A stretch of 64,000 nucleotides of DNA from Chryseobacterium jejuense. Its GTDB lineage: Bacteria; Bacteroidota; Bacteroidia; Flavobacteriales; Weeksellaceae. How positions within the stretch are numbered: the first letter of the stretch is position 1; each line of letters opens with the position of its first letter. The notes under the pieces are model-generated. The model made no database searches. It was not told the DNA's origin and was given only the letters and a program-made list of their open reading frames with translations. The translations under genes and the position numbers were made by a program. The DNA lies in contig NZ_FNEG01000007.1 in assembly GCF_900100075.1 (NCBI RefSeq), forward strand, positions 62,001 through 126,000, written 5' to 3'. Below are positions 1 to 8,279 of the stretch, in pieces.

Positions 1-2968
1 GAAATATATGACCTCGGACGCCGGAAATGACGGAGAGGCATCCATTCAGGTTGTATTTGACCTTGGAACAGATCCTAACGTTGCCGCAGTAAACGTTCAA
101 AACCGCGTATCTTCTGTAGTTAATAAATTACCTCCTCTGGTAGTTCGTGAAGGAGTAAAAATTACCCGTGAAGAACCGAATATGTTGATGTACATTAACC
201 TGTACAGTGACGATCCTAAAGCCGATCAGAAATTTCTGTTCAATTATGCAGATATCAATGTAATGTCTGAATTGAGAAGGATAAATGGAGTTGGTTTTGC
301 TGATATCCTGGGTACCCGTGAATATGCAATGCGTATCTGGCTTAAACCTGATAGGTTAACAGCTTATAACATTTCAGCAGATGAAGTGATGGAATCTCTG
401 AATGAACAGAGTTTGGAAGCATCTCCGGGAAAAACCGGGGAAAGTTCCGGAAAACGTTCTCAGTCATTTGAATATGTATTGAAATATCCAGGTCGTTTTA
501 ATAATGAAAAAGACTATGGAAATATCATTTTAAGAGCCAAACCTGATGGCGAATCCATCAGATTGAAAGATGTTGCTGATATTGAATTCGGAAGTTCAAT
601 GTATGATATTTATTCCACATTAAATGGAAAACCGTCTGCAGCTATCACTGTAAAGCAATCTTATGGTTCCAATGCAAGTGATGTTATTAAGAATGTGAAA
701 GCCTTAATGACAGATCTTGAGAAAAATACTTTCCCGAAAGGAATGCATTATGAGATCAGTTATGACGTTTCCAGATTCTTGGATGCTTCTATGGAAAAAG
801 TAATTCATACTTTATTTGAAGCCTTTATATTGGTTGCTATTGTGGTGTTCCTTTTCCTTGGAGACTGGCGCTCTACCTTAATTCCTGCATTAGCAGTTCC
901 GGTTTCATTGGTGGGAACGTTTGCTGTGATGTCAGCATTTGGTATTACCTTGAATATGATCTCACTCTTTGCTTTGGTAATGGCCATTGGGGTCGTCGTT
1001 GATGATGCTATTGTCGTTATTGAAGCCGTCCATGCCAAGATGGAAGAGAAGAATCTTTCACCATTAAAAGCTACGGAAGAAGCAATGCATGAGATCAGTG
1101 GAGCTATTATCGCAATTACTTTGGTAATGGCATCCGTATTTATTCCGATTGCGTTTATGTCTGGACCTGTAGGAGTATTTTACCGTCAGTTCTCAATTAC
1201 CATGGCATCATCCATTATCTTATCGGGGGTTGTAGCCTTAACTTTGACACCGGCATTATGTGCTTTAATTCTGAAGAATAACCACGGAAAAGCCAAAAAG
1301 AAAACACCAATTACCATTTTCCTTGATAAATTCAATAATTTATTTATAAAAGGAGCTGGGAAGTATGAGAAAATGCTGAATAAAACAGTAACTAAAAAGA
1401 TGTTCACGTTACCTCTGTTACTGGTTTTTTGTGCAGCTACTTATTTCTTGAGTAATTCACTTCCGTCAGGGTTTATTCCGGCGGAAGACCAGGGGATGAT
1501 CTATGCAATTATCCAAACACCGCCAGGATCTACATTGGAAAGAACCAATCAGATTGCAAAAGAACTCTTAAAAGAGTCAGAAGATATTGATGGGGTACAG
1601 TCTGTTTCTTCATTGGCAGGATATGAGATTTTGACTGAAGGTACGGGATCAAACTCAGGAACCTGTTTGATCAACCTTAAAACTTGGGACGAACGTAAAG
1701 AATCTGCTGCTGAAATTATTGAGAAACTGGAAGAAAAAGCTAAAAATATTCCAGGGGCCAATATTGAATTTTTCCAACCACCTTCCGTGCCGGGATATGG
1801 AGCAGCAGGAGGTTTTGAACTTCGATTGCTTGATAAGGCAGGAAGTGGTGATTATCATAAAATGGAACAGGTAAGTAATGATTTTGTAAAGGAGTTGAAG
1901 AAACGTCCAGAACTGGGATCTGCATTTACCTTCTATTCTGCAAGTTTCCCACAATATATGCTTAGAATAGATAATGACCTTGCCGAACAGAAAGGGGTAA
2001 CTATTGAAAAAGCAATGGATAACTTATCTACTTTGATTGGGTCCAATTATGAAACGAGTTTCATCCGTTTTGACAGACCTTATAAAGTGATTGTTCAGGC
2101 TGGGCCTCAATACCGAGCATTGCCAACAGATTTATTGAAATTGTACGTTAAAAACGATAAAGATCAGATGGTACCTTATTCCGATTTCATGAGATTGGAA
2201 AAAGTATATGGATTGTCTGAGATGACAAGACATAATATGTATAATTCTGCTCAGGTGAGTGGTACTCCAGCACCAGGATACAGTAGTGGACAGGCTATTA
2301 AAGCTATTCAGGAAGTTGCGGATAAAACACTTCCGAGAGGTTTTGGTATTGATTGGGCCGGGATTTCCAAAGATGAAGTAAGCAGAGGAAATGAAGCGGT
2401 ATTTGTATTCCTGGTATGTTTAGGATTTGTTTATCTGATCCTTTCTGCACAGTATGAAAGTTTTATTCTTCCATTACCAGTAATTTTATCATTACCTGTA
2501 GGGATTTTCGGAGCATTTTTATGTTTGAAATTGTTAGGATTGGAAAATAATATCTACGCTCAGGTAGCCATGGTTATGCTTATCGGACTTTTAGGTAAAA
2601 ATGCTGTGTTGATTGTAGAATTTGCCGTACAGAAAAAAGCCGAAGAGGGAATCCCTGTCATGCAGGCTGCAATTGAAGGAGCAGTTATTCGTTTCCGCCC
2701 GATCCTGATGACTTCATTCGCGTTTATTGCCGGACTGATTCCATTAGTGATTGCAACAGGTCCCGGAGCTATTGGAAACCGTACCATTGGAACGGCTGCT
2801 GCCGGAGGAATGTTGATAGGAACTATTTTCGGGTTGATGATTATTCCAGGATTGTATTACATTTTCGGAACCATTGCTGAAAAGTCGAGGCTGGCAAGAT
2901 ATGAAGAAGAAAATCCTTTAACAGAACAAACTGAACCTTATGAACACGATGGAAAATTCGAAGACTAA
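1..2968 (+). CDS. RND efflux permease (HAE1/AcrB family), 5' partial
   Basis: Inner-membrane, proton-driven drug or hydrophobic-compound exporter of the AcrB type. The reading frame is open to the window edge, and the visible protein begins where AcrB-like proteins are at about residue 75-80, so the first Met seen (position 8) is internal. The transmembrane-4 signature with the paired acidic residues of the proton relay (VVDDAIVVIE) falls at about residues 330-339 counted from position 8. Two long porter loops alternate with two six-helix membrane blocks, and the protein ends in a charged cytoplasmic tail. The 3' end overlaps the next gene, an OprM-like channel, by 29 bp, so the two are co-translated parts of one tripartite pump. 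The membrane-fusion subunit is presumably upstream, outside the window. The substrate cannot be told from sequence. Confidence 0.95.
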   Translation, partial: KYMTSDAGNDGEASIQVVFDLGTDPNVAAVNVQNRVSSVVNKLPPLVVREGVKITREEPNMLMYINLYSDDPKADQKFLFNYADINVMSELRRINGVGFADILGTREYAMRIWLKPDRLTAYNISADEVMESLNEQSLEASPGKTGESSGKRSQSFEYVLKYPGRFNNEKDYGNIILRAKPDGESIRLKDVADIEFGSSMYDIYSTLNGKPSAAITVKQSYGSNASDVIKNVKALMTDLEKNTFPKGMHYEISYDVSRFLDASMEKVIHTLFEAFILVAIVVFLFLGDWRSTLIPALAVPVSLVGTFAVMSAFGITLNMISLFALVMAIGVVVDDAIVVIEAVHAKMEEKNLSPLKATEEAMHEISGAIIAITLVMASVFIPIAFMSGPVGVFYRQFSITMASSIILSGVVALTLTPALCALILKNNHGKAKKKTPITIFLDKFNNLFIKGAGKYEKMLNKTVTKKMFTLPLLLVFCAATYFLSNSLPSGFIPAEDQGMIYAIIQTPPGSTLERTNQIAKELLKESEDIDGVQSVSSLAGYEILTEGTGSNSGTCLINLKTWDERKESAAEIIEKLEEKAKNIPGANIEFFQPPSVPGYGAAGGFELRLLDKAGSGDYHKMEQVSNDFVKELKKRPELGSAFTFYSASFPQYMLRIDNDLAEQKGVTIEKAMDNLSTLIGSNYETSFIRFDRPYKVIVQAGPQYRALPTDLLKLYVKNDKDQMVPYSDFMRLEKVYGLSEMTRHNMYNSAQVSGTPAPGYSSGQAIKAIQEVADKTLPRGFGIDWAGISKDEVSRGNEAVFVFLVCLGFVYLILSAQYESFILPLPVILSLPVGIFGAFLCLKLLGLENNIYAQVAMVMLIGLLGKNAVLIVEFAVQKKAEEGIPVMQAAIEGAVIRFRPILMTSFAFIAGLIPLVIATGPGAIGNRTIGTAAAGGMLIGTIFGLMIIPGLYYIFGTIAEKSRLARYEEENPLTEQTEPYEHDGKFED

Positions 2969-4397
2969 AAATATAATAGCAGCCATCGCCTTATCTCTTG
3001 TTTTAGCAAGTTGTAAGGCGCCAATGGCGACGGTGATAAAAGACGAGGTTAAACAAAATATACCTCAGAACTTCAATCAGGAAGAACAACAGGATGCGAA
3101 CAACAACAGTGGAACAACTCCATGGAGACAATTTTTTACGGATCCTAATCTGGTAAGCCTTATTGAAACTGCATTAAAGAATAATCAGGAGCTAATGATT
3201 ACCCTTCAGGAGATTGAAATTGCCAAAAGTGGAGTTTTAGCAAAGAAAGGAAGATTAACACCTACAGTTTCTGCAGGAATAGGGGCTGGATTAAAAAAAG
3301 CAGGCCGATACACGAGTGAAGGAGCTGGAGATGCTACCACACAAATAGAACCTGGCAGAGAAATGCCGGATCCTCTTGGAAACTTTGAAGGTGGTTTAAT
3401 GGCCAATTGGGAAATTGATATCTGGAAGAAATTAAGAACAGAAAAAGAATCAGCAGTAGCTCATTATCTTTCTACAGTGGAAGGGAAAAACTTCGTTCTG
3501 TCTAATCTTATTGAAGAAGTTGCGGATAATTACTATGAATTATTGGCGCTTGATAATCAATTGGATATTATTCAACAGTATATTAAGCTTCAGCAAAGAG
3601 CTCTGGAGATCTCTAAGATTCAGAAAGAAGCTGCTGCTGCAACAGAATTGGCGGTCAAGAAATTTGAAGCTGAGCTGGCAAAATCCAAAGCTTCAGAATA
3701 TACCATTCGTCAGCAGATTACGGAAAAAGAAAATGAGATCAATGCTCTGTTAGGAAGATATCCACAACCGATTGTCAGAACCAAGGAGAATTTTATGTCA
3801 ACCATTCCTCCAACGGTGTATACGGGAATTCCGTCACAATTGCTGGCTAATCGTCCTGATATCAAACAGGCAGAATTAGAATTGAAAGCATCAAAGCTGG
3901 ATGTAGAGGCTGCAAGGAAAGAATTTTATCCATCATTGGAAATTTCTGCAACCTTAGGATTGGAGGCATTCAAACCATCTTATTTGGTGAAAATGCCGGA
4001 GTCTATCGCCTATAATCTTGTAGGTGAGCTAGCTGGACCATTGATTAATAAAAGTGCGATTAAAGCTAATTTTCAGACTGCGGATGCCAAACAGGTACAA
4101 GCATTATATGAATATGATAAAACGATTTTAAATGCTTATCTGGATGTGGCCAATATGATGTCGAAGATTAAAAATATAGACCAGTATTATCAATTGAAAT
4201 CTCAGGAAACAAAAGCCCTGGATCAATCTATTGATATTGCGAACCAGTTGTTCAGAAATTCCAGAGCAGATTATCTTGAGGTTCTTCTGAACCAAAGAGA
4301 TGCTTTGGATGCTAAAATGGAGCTTATAGAAGCGAAGCAAAAACAGTTGAGTACCGTAGTAGATATTTATAAGAGTCTTGGCGGTGGCTGGAAATAA
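2940..4397 (+). CDS. Efflux outer-membrane channel lipoprotein (OprM/NodT, TolC family)
   Basis: Outer-membrane exit duct of the RND pump encoded just upstream. A short signal peptide ends in a lipobox (LVLASC, Cys25), so the protein is a lipoprotein. Two repeats of the TolC-type outer-membrane efflux domain follow, rich in long helices with Gln, Glu and Ala. The motif LLANRPDIKQAELELKAS is typical of NodT/OprM members, and the length of 485 aa is normal for the family. The start at 2940 overlaps the permease gene; a second in-frame ATG at 2949 is equally possible. The gene is followed directly by a UUCG-loop terminator, so the pump operon ends here. Confidence 0.93.
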   Translation: MNTMENSKTKNIIAAIALSLVLASCKAPMATVIKDEVKQNIPQNFNQEEQQDANNNSGTTPWRQFFTDPNLVSLIETALKNNQELMITLQEIEIAKSGVLAKKGRLTPTVSAGIGAGLKKAGRYTSEGAGDATTQIEPGREMPDPLGNFEGGLMANWEIDIWKKLRTEKESAVAHYLSTVEGKNFVLSNLIEEVADNYYELLALDNQLDIIQQYIKLQQRALEISKIQKEAAAATELAVKKFEAELAKSKASEYTIRQQITEKENEINALLGRYPQPIVRTKENFMSTIPPTVYTGIPSQLLANRPDIKQAELELKASKLDVEAARKEFYPSLEISATLGLEAFKPSYLVKMPESIAYNLVGELAGPLINKSAIKANFQTADAKQVQALYEYDKTILNAYLDVANMMSKIKNIDQYYQLKSQETKALDQSIDIANQLFRNSRADYLEVLLNQRDALDAKMELIEAKQKQLSTVVDIYKSLGGGWK

Positions 4398-4409
4398 AGA
4401 AATATCATA

Positions 4410-4486
4410 ATTCAATCAATAAACAGTTAATGTTTTGAGGGTTGGCTCTTCGGAGCTGGCCCTTTTTTGTTTTTAATACGTCGAGT
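4410..4486 (+). repeat. Direct repeat copy 1 (77 bp, carries a terminator)
   Basis: This segment recurs at 6401-6477 with only about two differences (near 4472 and 4483). It contains the efflux-operon terminator and the left half of the promoter-associated AATACGTC motif. The two copies bracket the beta-helix gene exactly, one before its promoter and one after its stop codon. Confidence 0.9.
4439..4469 (+). terminator. Rho-independent terminator after the efflux operon
   Basis: A 10-bp stem (GGGTTGGCTC with GAGCTGGCCC, including G-U pairs) closes a UUCG tetraloop and is followed by six T residues. Confidence 0.85.
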
Positions 4487-4512
4487 TCTGTCGCTTTGAT
4501 GGGATAGCTTTG
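4475..4512 (+). promoter_or_regulatory. Promoter and palindromic operator-like site of the beta-helix gene
   Basis: TAGCTTTG at 4505-4512 matches the Bacteroidota -7 element TAnnTTTG. Exactly 30 bp upstream begins AATACGTCGAGTTCTGTCGC, a degenerate palindrome also found at the same spacing at 20621-20658. The ATG lies 25 bp downstream. Confidence 0.6.
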
Positions 4513-4537
4513 TCCTGAATCATTAAAACAATTAATT

Positions 4538-6388
4538 ATGACATTAAATTCAATTGTAGACTTAAAAACTAAAAATGGAAATACAGATGCCGATTTCTAT
4601 ATTGTAAGAGGGTATCATGCTGCCAATGATGGTGGTGGTGGTGAATTTTATTGGGATGGGGCATATTCTGGTACCGGAAATAATGGGACTATTATAACTG
4701 TTGGGGGGATAGGTGCCTGGAGAAGATCTTACGAAGGACCAGTAAATTTATTATGGTTTGGAGCAAAAGGGGATGATATTGCTGATGATACTATAGCTTA
4801 TAAGTTGGCAACAGATTACTGTAGTGAAGAAAAGAAATTTTTATTGATACCTGAGGGGAAAATATTTCAAATTACCAGTGACAAAGTAATTGGTTGTAGT
4901 ATAACAGGGACGGGTACATTAAGAACGATCACTGCAGACGCTAAAATATCAGTTGGACTTAAGGGTGCTATTGTTGAAGATATTACAATAATGGGGACCG
5001 GAACTGGAGATAATATTATTGGAGGAGGGCTGTATGTAAATTACAGTGAAAACTGTATTATTAGAAATGTAAAAGTAAATAATGTTCAGGGGGCAGGAAT
5101 TACGGCAGCGGGATCCTCTTATGCTCATATTGACCATTGTACAACAACTGCAACGAGAGGGCAAAATGGAGATGGTATTATTGTGATGTCAGCTTCTGGT
5201 TGTAAAATTACAAACAATTATTGTACGGATTATCAAAGAGTTGGTATTGTTTGTGATAGGGAGACTACTCAAAGTGAAGAAGTTTATATTGCCGGAAATA
5301 TTTGTAAAGAAGGGCATAATGCTCTTGGGAATGAATTTAATGGTGGAATTTGGGTAGAGAAAACACATGGTGCTCAAATTGTAAATAACTATGTAGAAAA
5401 TCATGATGATAAAGGAATCATTGTAACTCCCGCCACAATAGGAACCGAAACTTATACTTATGTGGTTCATGGAAATACAATTAAAAATTCATATGATGGC
5501 ATTAATATTACTTCGGGAAAAAACACAAAAGTTATTGTAAGTGATACTTTTATTTTGGATTGTGCACGTTGTATTGAGATTGGTGATACTGATAATGTAC
5601 TTCTCTCAAATATTTATTTTGGCGAACGTATAATGCAACCAAAAGAAACTTTAGTATCTATTTCAAACGGTATACAAAAACCTACCGATGTTATCGTAGA
5701 AAATTGTATTAATGATACTTCTTTTAACTCCGGAATATCACCTGTTACATTTCCTGATATATATGGAATGAATTGTAATCTAACAGTAAGAAACTGTAAA
5801 GGAAACTGGGCTTATAGAAACTTTTCTCCTGCCACCATTCTGGGGCATATTGAGTATTTCAATACTTTATTCGATCTTAATAGCCTTGGGTATGCACCTA
5901 AAACACTTCTTTATCTTACCAATACAGATCATGAACAGTTATTTGATAGCTGTGAAATTCGTTTACCTGTTGATATGGATATCCGCTGCCAGTCTCTAAC
6001 AGTTATTTTTAGAAATTGTCAGGTGGAGTCTTCGGGCCCGATGAATCTTCTTATTGGAGCGTATGGCTCACAGAAGGTGATTATAGATAACAGTACATTT
6101 AAGAATCTTACCTTTCTGAATCCGAAATCGAATTTTGAAATGGTAATCAAAAATAGTGATATCAATAATTATAGTGCCAATGGATTTCTGGATACACCTT
6201 TTGGACAATTGGGAGTTTTGGAAGTATTGAATAGTAAATTTATTTCAGCAAATTCTATAGTTCCTTTTAATCTACCATTAAATGTTAACTATTCTTTGTT
6301 TAAAGGAAATATATTTAAAGCTTCAGCTTTGTTTTCAAATATTACTACTGTTCCTAAAATTAATGATAGTAATTCTCCTTTGCAATAA
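4538..6388 (+). CDS. Right-handed beta-helix protein, tail-spike/pectate-lyase-like
   Basis: The N-terminal part carries a glycine-rich GGGGEFYWDG block (about residues 34-43) and then FGAKGDDIADDT (about 74-85), the standard entry to the pectate-lyase-like beta-helix of phage tail spikes and related bacterial surface proteins. Residues from about 110 to 590 are a ladder of short Asn/Gly-rich repeats with many 'NNYCTD' or 'GNICKE'-like turns, as expected for a parallel beta-helix. No signal peptide, lipobox or T9SS sorting domain is visible, so how or whether it leaves the cell is unclear. It stands alone with its own promoter and lies between two copies of a 77-bp terminator repeat. It may be a polysaccharide-binding or cleaving spike, or a phage- or tailocin-derived cargo gene. 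No catalytic site is assigned. Confidence 0.8.
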   Translation: MTLNSIVDLKTKNGNTDADFYIVRGYHAANDGGGGEFYWDGAYSGTGNNGTIITVGGIGAWRRSYEGPVNLLWFGAKGDDIADDTIAYKLATDYCSEEKKFLLIPEGKIFQITSDKVIGCSITGTGTLRTITADAKISVGLKGAIVEDITIMGTGTGDNIIGGGLYVNYSENCIIRNVKVNNVQGAGITAAGSSYAHIDHCTTTATRGQNGDGIIVMSASGCKITNNYCTDYQRVGIVCDRETTQSEEVYIAGNICKEGHNALGNEFNGGIWVEKTHGAQIVNNYVENHDDKGIIVTPATIGTETYTYVVHGNTIKNSYDGINITSGKNTKVIVSDTFILDCARCIEIGDTDNVLLSNIYFGERIMQPKETLVSISNGIQKPTDVIVENCINDTSFNSGISPVTFPDIYGMNCNLTVRNCKGNWAYRNFSPATILGHIEYFNTLFDLNSLGYAPKTLLYLTNTDHEQLFDSCEIRLPVDMDIRCQSLTVIFRNCQVESSGPMNLLIGAYGSQKVIIDNSTFKNLTFLNPKSNFEMVIKNSDINNYSANGFLDTPFGQLGVLEVLNSKFISANSIVPFNLPLNVNYSLFKGNIFKASALFSNITTVPKINDSNSPLQ

Positions 6389-6400
6389 GTAAGAAGAATT

Positions 6401-6477
6401 ATTCAATCAATAAACAGTTAATGTTTTGAGGGTTGGCTCTTCGGAGCTGGCCCTTTTTTGTTGTTAATACGTCAAGT
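6401..6477 (+). repeat. Direct repeat copy 2 (77 bp, carries a terminator)
   Basis: Nearly identical to 4410-4486, including the UUCG-loop hairpin at 6430-6453 with its T tract and the AATACGTC half-site at 6466. It serves as the terminator of the beta-helix gene. Confidence 0.9.
6430..6460 (+). terminator. Rho-independent terminator after the beta-helix gene
   Basis: Second copy of the UUCG-tetraloop hairpin seen at 4439, followed by a T run. Confidence 0.85.
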
Positions 6478-6582
6478 GTCACAGTGCTGTAGTAGATTTG
6501 TAGAGTCAATGAAGGATCATAGAATCGCAATGAAATATCCTGATGTTTGGAAATGTTCTATATTAAATCACAATAAAATGAC

Positions 6583-6611
6583 TTGCATGGACTGAAAAAA
6601 AGTTAAATTTG
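6583..6611 (+). promoter_or_regulatory. Promoter of the T9SS/RHS locus
   Basis: A TTG at 6583-6585 and TAAATTTG at 6604-6611, 18 bp apart, fit the Bacteroidota -33/-7 consensus. They lie about 45 bp before the start codon at 6657. A second -7-like box, TAGATTTG, lies at 6493-6500 just after repeat copy 2 but has no gene directly behind it. Confidence 0.6.
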
Positions 6612-6656
6612 CGCAAAATTTGAAAAGTTAATCATTAAACTCAAAATAACACGGGA

Positions 6657-8279
6657 ATGAAAAAGATTTATCTCAGTGCATGTACTGTATGCACTATTCT
6701 GGGGCTGTCTGCCCAGGAAGTTCTGTGGCAAAAAGATATTAAATCCTCTACTCAGGATTTTCTAAGCCAGGTCACTACTACCATCGATCAACAGTATCTC
6801 ATTACTGGAAGCTCTATTCAGGCAGGAAGCGGGAAGTTGGAAGCTGGAAGCAGACAAAATAATGGTTATGATTTCCATTTGGTTAAACTGAACCAGCAGG
6901 GAAATGAAGCCTGGGAAAAATATTTTTCAGGAAGCAATCACGATTACTTATCTGCAACGGTAGCCACTCAGGATGGTGGATTTCTATTGGCCGGGACTTC
7001 CTATTCAGGAAAAGGATTGGATAAAAAAGAAGAGTCCAAAGGAGGAGCAGACATCTGGCTGATCAGAATCAATGAATTCGGGGATGAACTATGGCAGAGA
7101 ACATTGGGAACTTCCTCTGATGAAGAAGCCAGAGCAGTCATTCAAAGTACAGATTTGGGCTTTTTCGTCGCTGGAAATGTACAAAGTTCTTCCAATGGTT
7201 ATGGCTCTAAAGATGTCTGGATTACCAGGCTGGATAAAGAAGGAAAAGAGCTCTCTCAACTGATTTTAGGTGGAAAAGGGTTGGATGAAGTTGAAAAGAT
7301 GATTCCAACGAAGGACGGTGGAGCCTTATTGGGAGTTTATTCAAGGAGTTCCGAGGTTCGTGTTTCAGGATCCGAGATTAGAAATCCTGAAAGGAAATCT
7401 TCGGATACAAGTACTGCTACCCGCAACCTGATATCTGCTACCTCAAAACAAAGCAGCAATTTTGGTGAAGGCGACTACTGGATTGTCAAACTGGATAAAA
7501 ACGGAAAAGTAGAATGGGAAAAGAATTTCGGAGGTAAAGGAGACGATCATATCAGAACATTAGCCTCTACCGCAGACGGTTATATCATCGGTGGTGAATC
7601 TAGATCCGAAAGATCCGGAAACAAAACAGTAGGCATTGAAGAAGGAACTGATCTTTGGATTATTGCTCTTAACGAAAGAGGAGATGAGCAGTGGCAGAAA
7701 TCTTACAATTTCAAGAACCGGGATATTCTGATGGGTATGAATGCAATTCAAGGGCATGAACAAACTAAAGGAATCTTATTAGGCGGTTATACTCAAGCCG
7801 AAGGAAGAATACAAGAAAACGATGAAACCTTTTGGATGCTATATTTAGATAGTAATGGAAATGAGCAGTGGAGAAAGCATGTTACAGGAGAATCCAGACA
7901 AAAAGAAGAAAGGCTTTCAGATTTGAAGCTAAATAGAGATGGTTCTATCGTTTTAGCCGGAACCAGTGCCAAAGAACTTGGTAAGGAGAACTGGAAGATT
8001 GTAAAGCTGGGTGATAAACAAGTGAATGATCTGATAGAGAAATATGATATTAAAATTTATCCAAATCCGGTATCGGATTATGCGTATGTAGAAATTGGTT
8101 TTGATTTTAAAGAGGCTGATATTATGCTGTATGATATGAGCGGAAGACAGCTTCAGAATTTTAAAACGAAGAACAGAGTGACCAAGATTAATACCCAGGC
8201 TTTGGTGCAGGGAGCTTATTTGGTTACAATAAAAACTGATAATAACAAAACAGCAAATGCTAAACTGATTAAGAAATAA
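6657..8279 (+). CDS. Secreted beta-propeller-like protein with T9SS type A sorting domain
   Basis: A signal peptide (MKKIYLSACTVCTILGLSAQ) is followed by six or seven repeats of about 55-65 residues. Each has a D-x-W-x-x-(K/R)-L-(D/N)-x-x-G core and a later GG(F/Y)xxAG strand, the layout of WD40/PQQ-like propellers. From about residue 465 the motif IKIYPNPVSD begins the C-terminal domain recognised by the type IX secretion system, ending in LIKK. The protein is therefore probably exported and attached to the surface or released. Two loops are lengthened by sequence that looks like dispersed DNA repeat (nt 6823-6850 and about 7349-7400). The stop codon overlaps the start of the next gene (TAATG), suggesting coexpression with the RHS-type genes. 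Confidence 0.88.
   Translation: MKKIYLSACTVCTILGLSAQEVLWQKDIKSSTQDFLSQVTTTIDQQYLITGSSIQAGSGKLEAGSRQNNGYDFHLVKLNQQGNEAWEKYFSGSNHDYLSATVATQDGGFLLAGTSYSGKGLDKKEESKGGADIWLIRINEFGDELWQRTLGTSSDEEARAVIQSTDLGFFVAGNVQSSSNGYGSKDVWITRLDKEGKELSQLILGGKGLDEVEKMIPTKDGGALLGVYSRSSEVRVSGSEIRNPERKSSDTSTATRNLISATSKQSSNFGEGDYWIVKLDKNGKVEWEKNFGGKGDDHIRTLASTADGYIIGGESRSERSGNKTVGIEEGTDLWIIALNERGDEQWQKSYNFKNRDILMGMNAIQGHEQTKGILLGGYTQAEGRIQENDETFWMLYLDSNGNEQWRKHVTGESRQKEERLSDLKLNRDGSIVLAGTSAKELGKENWKIVKLGDKQVNDLIEKYDIKIYPNPVSDYAYVEIGFDFKEADIMLYDMSGRQLQNFKTKNRVTKINTQALVQGAYLVTIKTDNNKTANAKLIKK

Noticed and set aside
4538..6388. Prophage or tailocin signal from the tail-spike-like gene
   Set aside because: No capsid, tail, integrase or lysis genes lie nearby. 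The gene is isolated between host-type genes.
6530..6595. Short frame after repeat copy 2
   Set aside because: Only about 20 codons, no initiation context, and it ends just before the real promoter of the 6657 gene.
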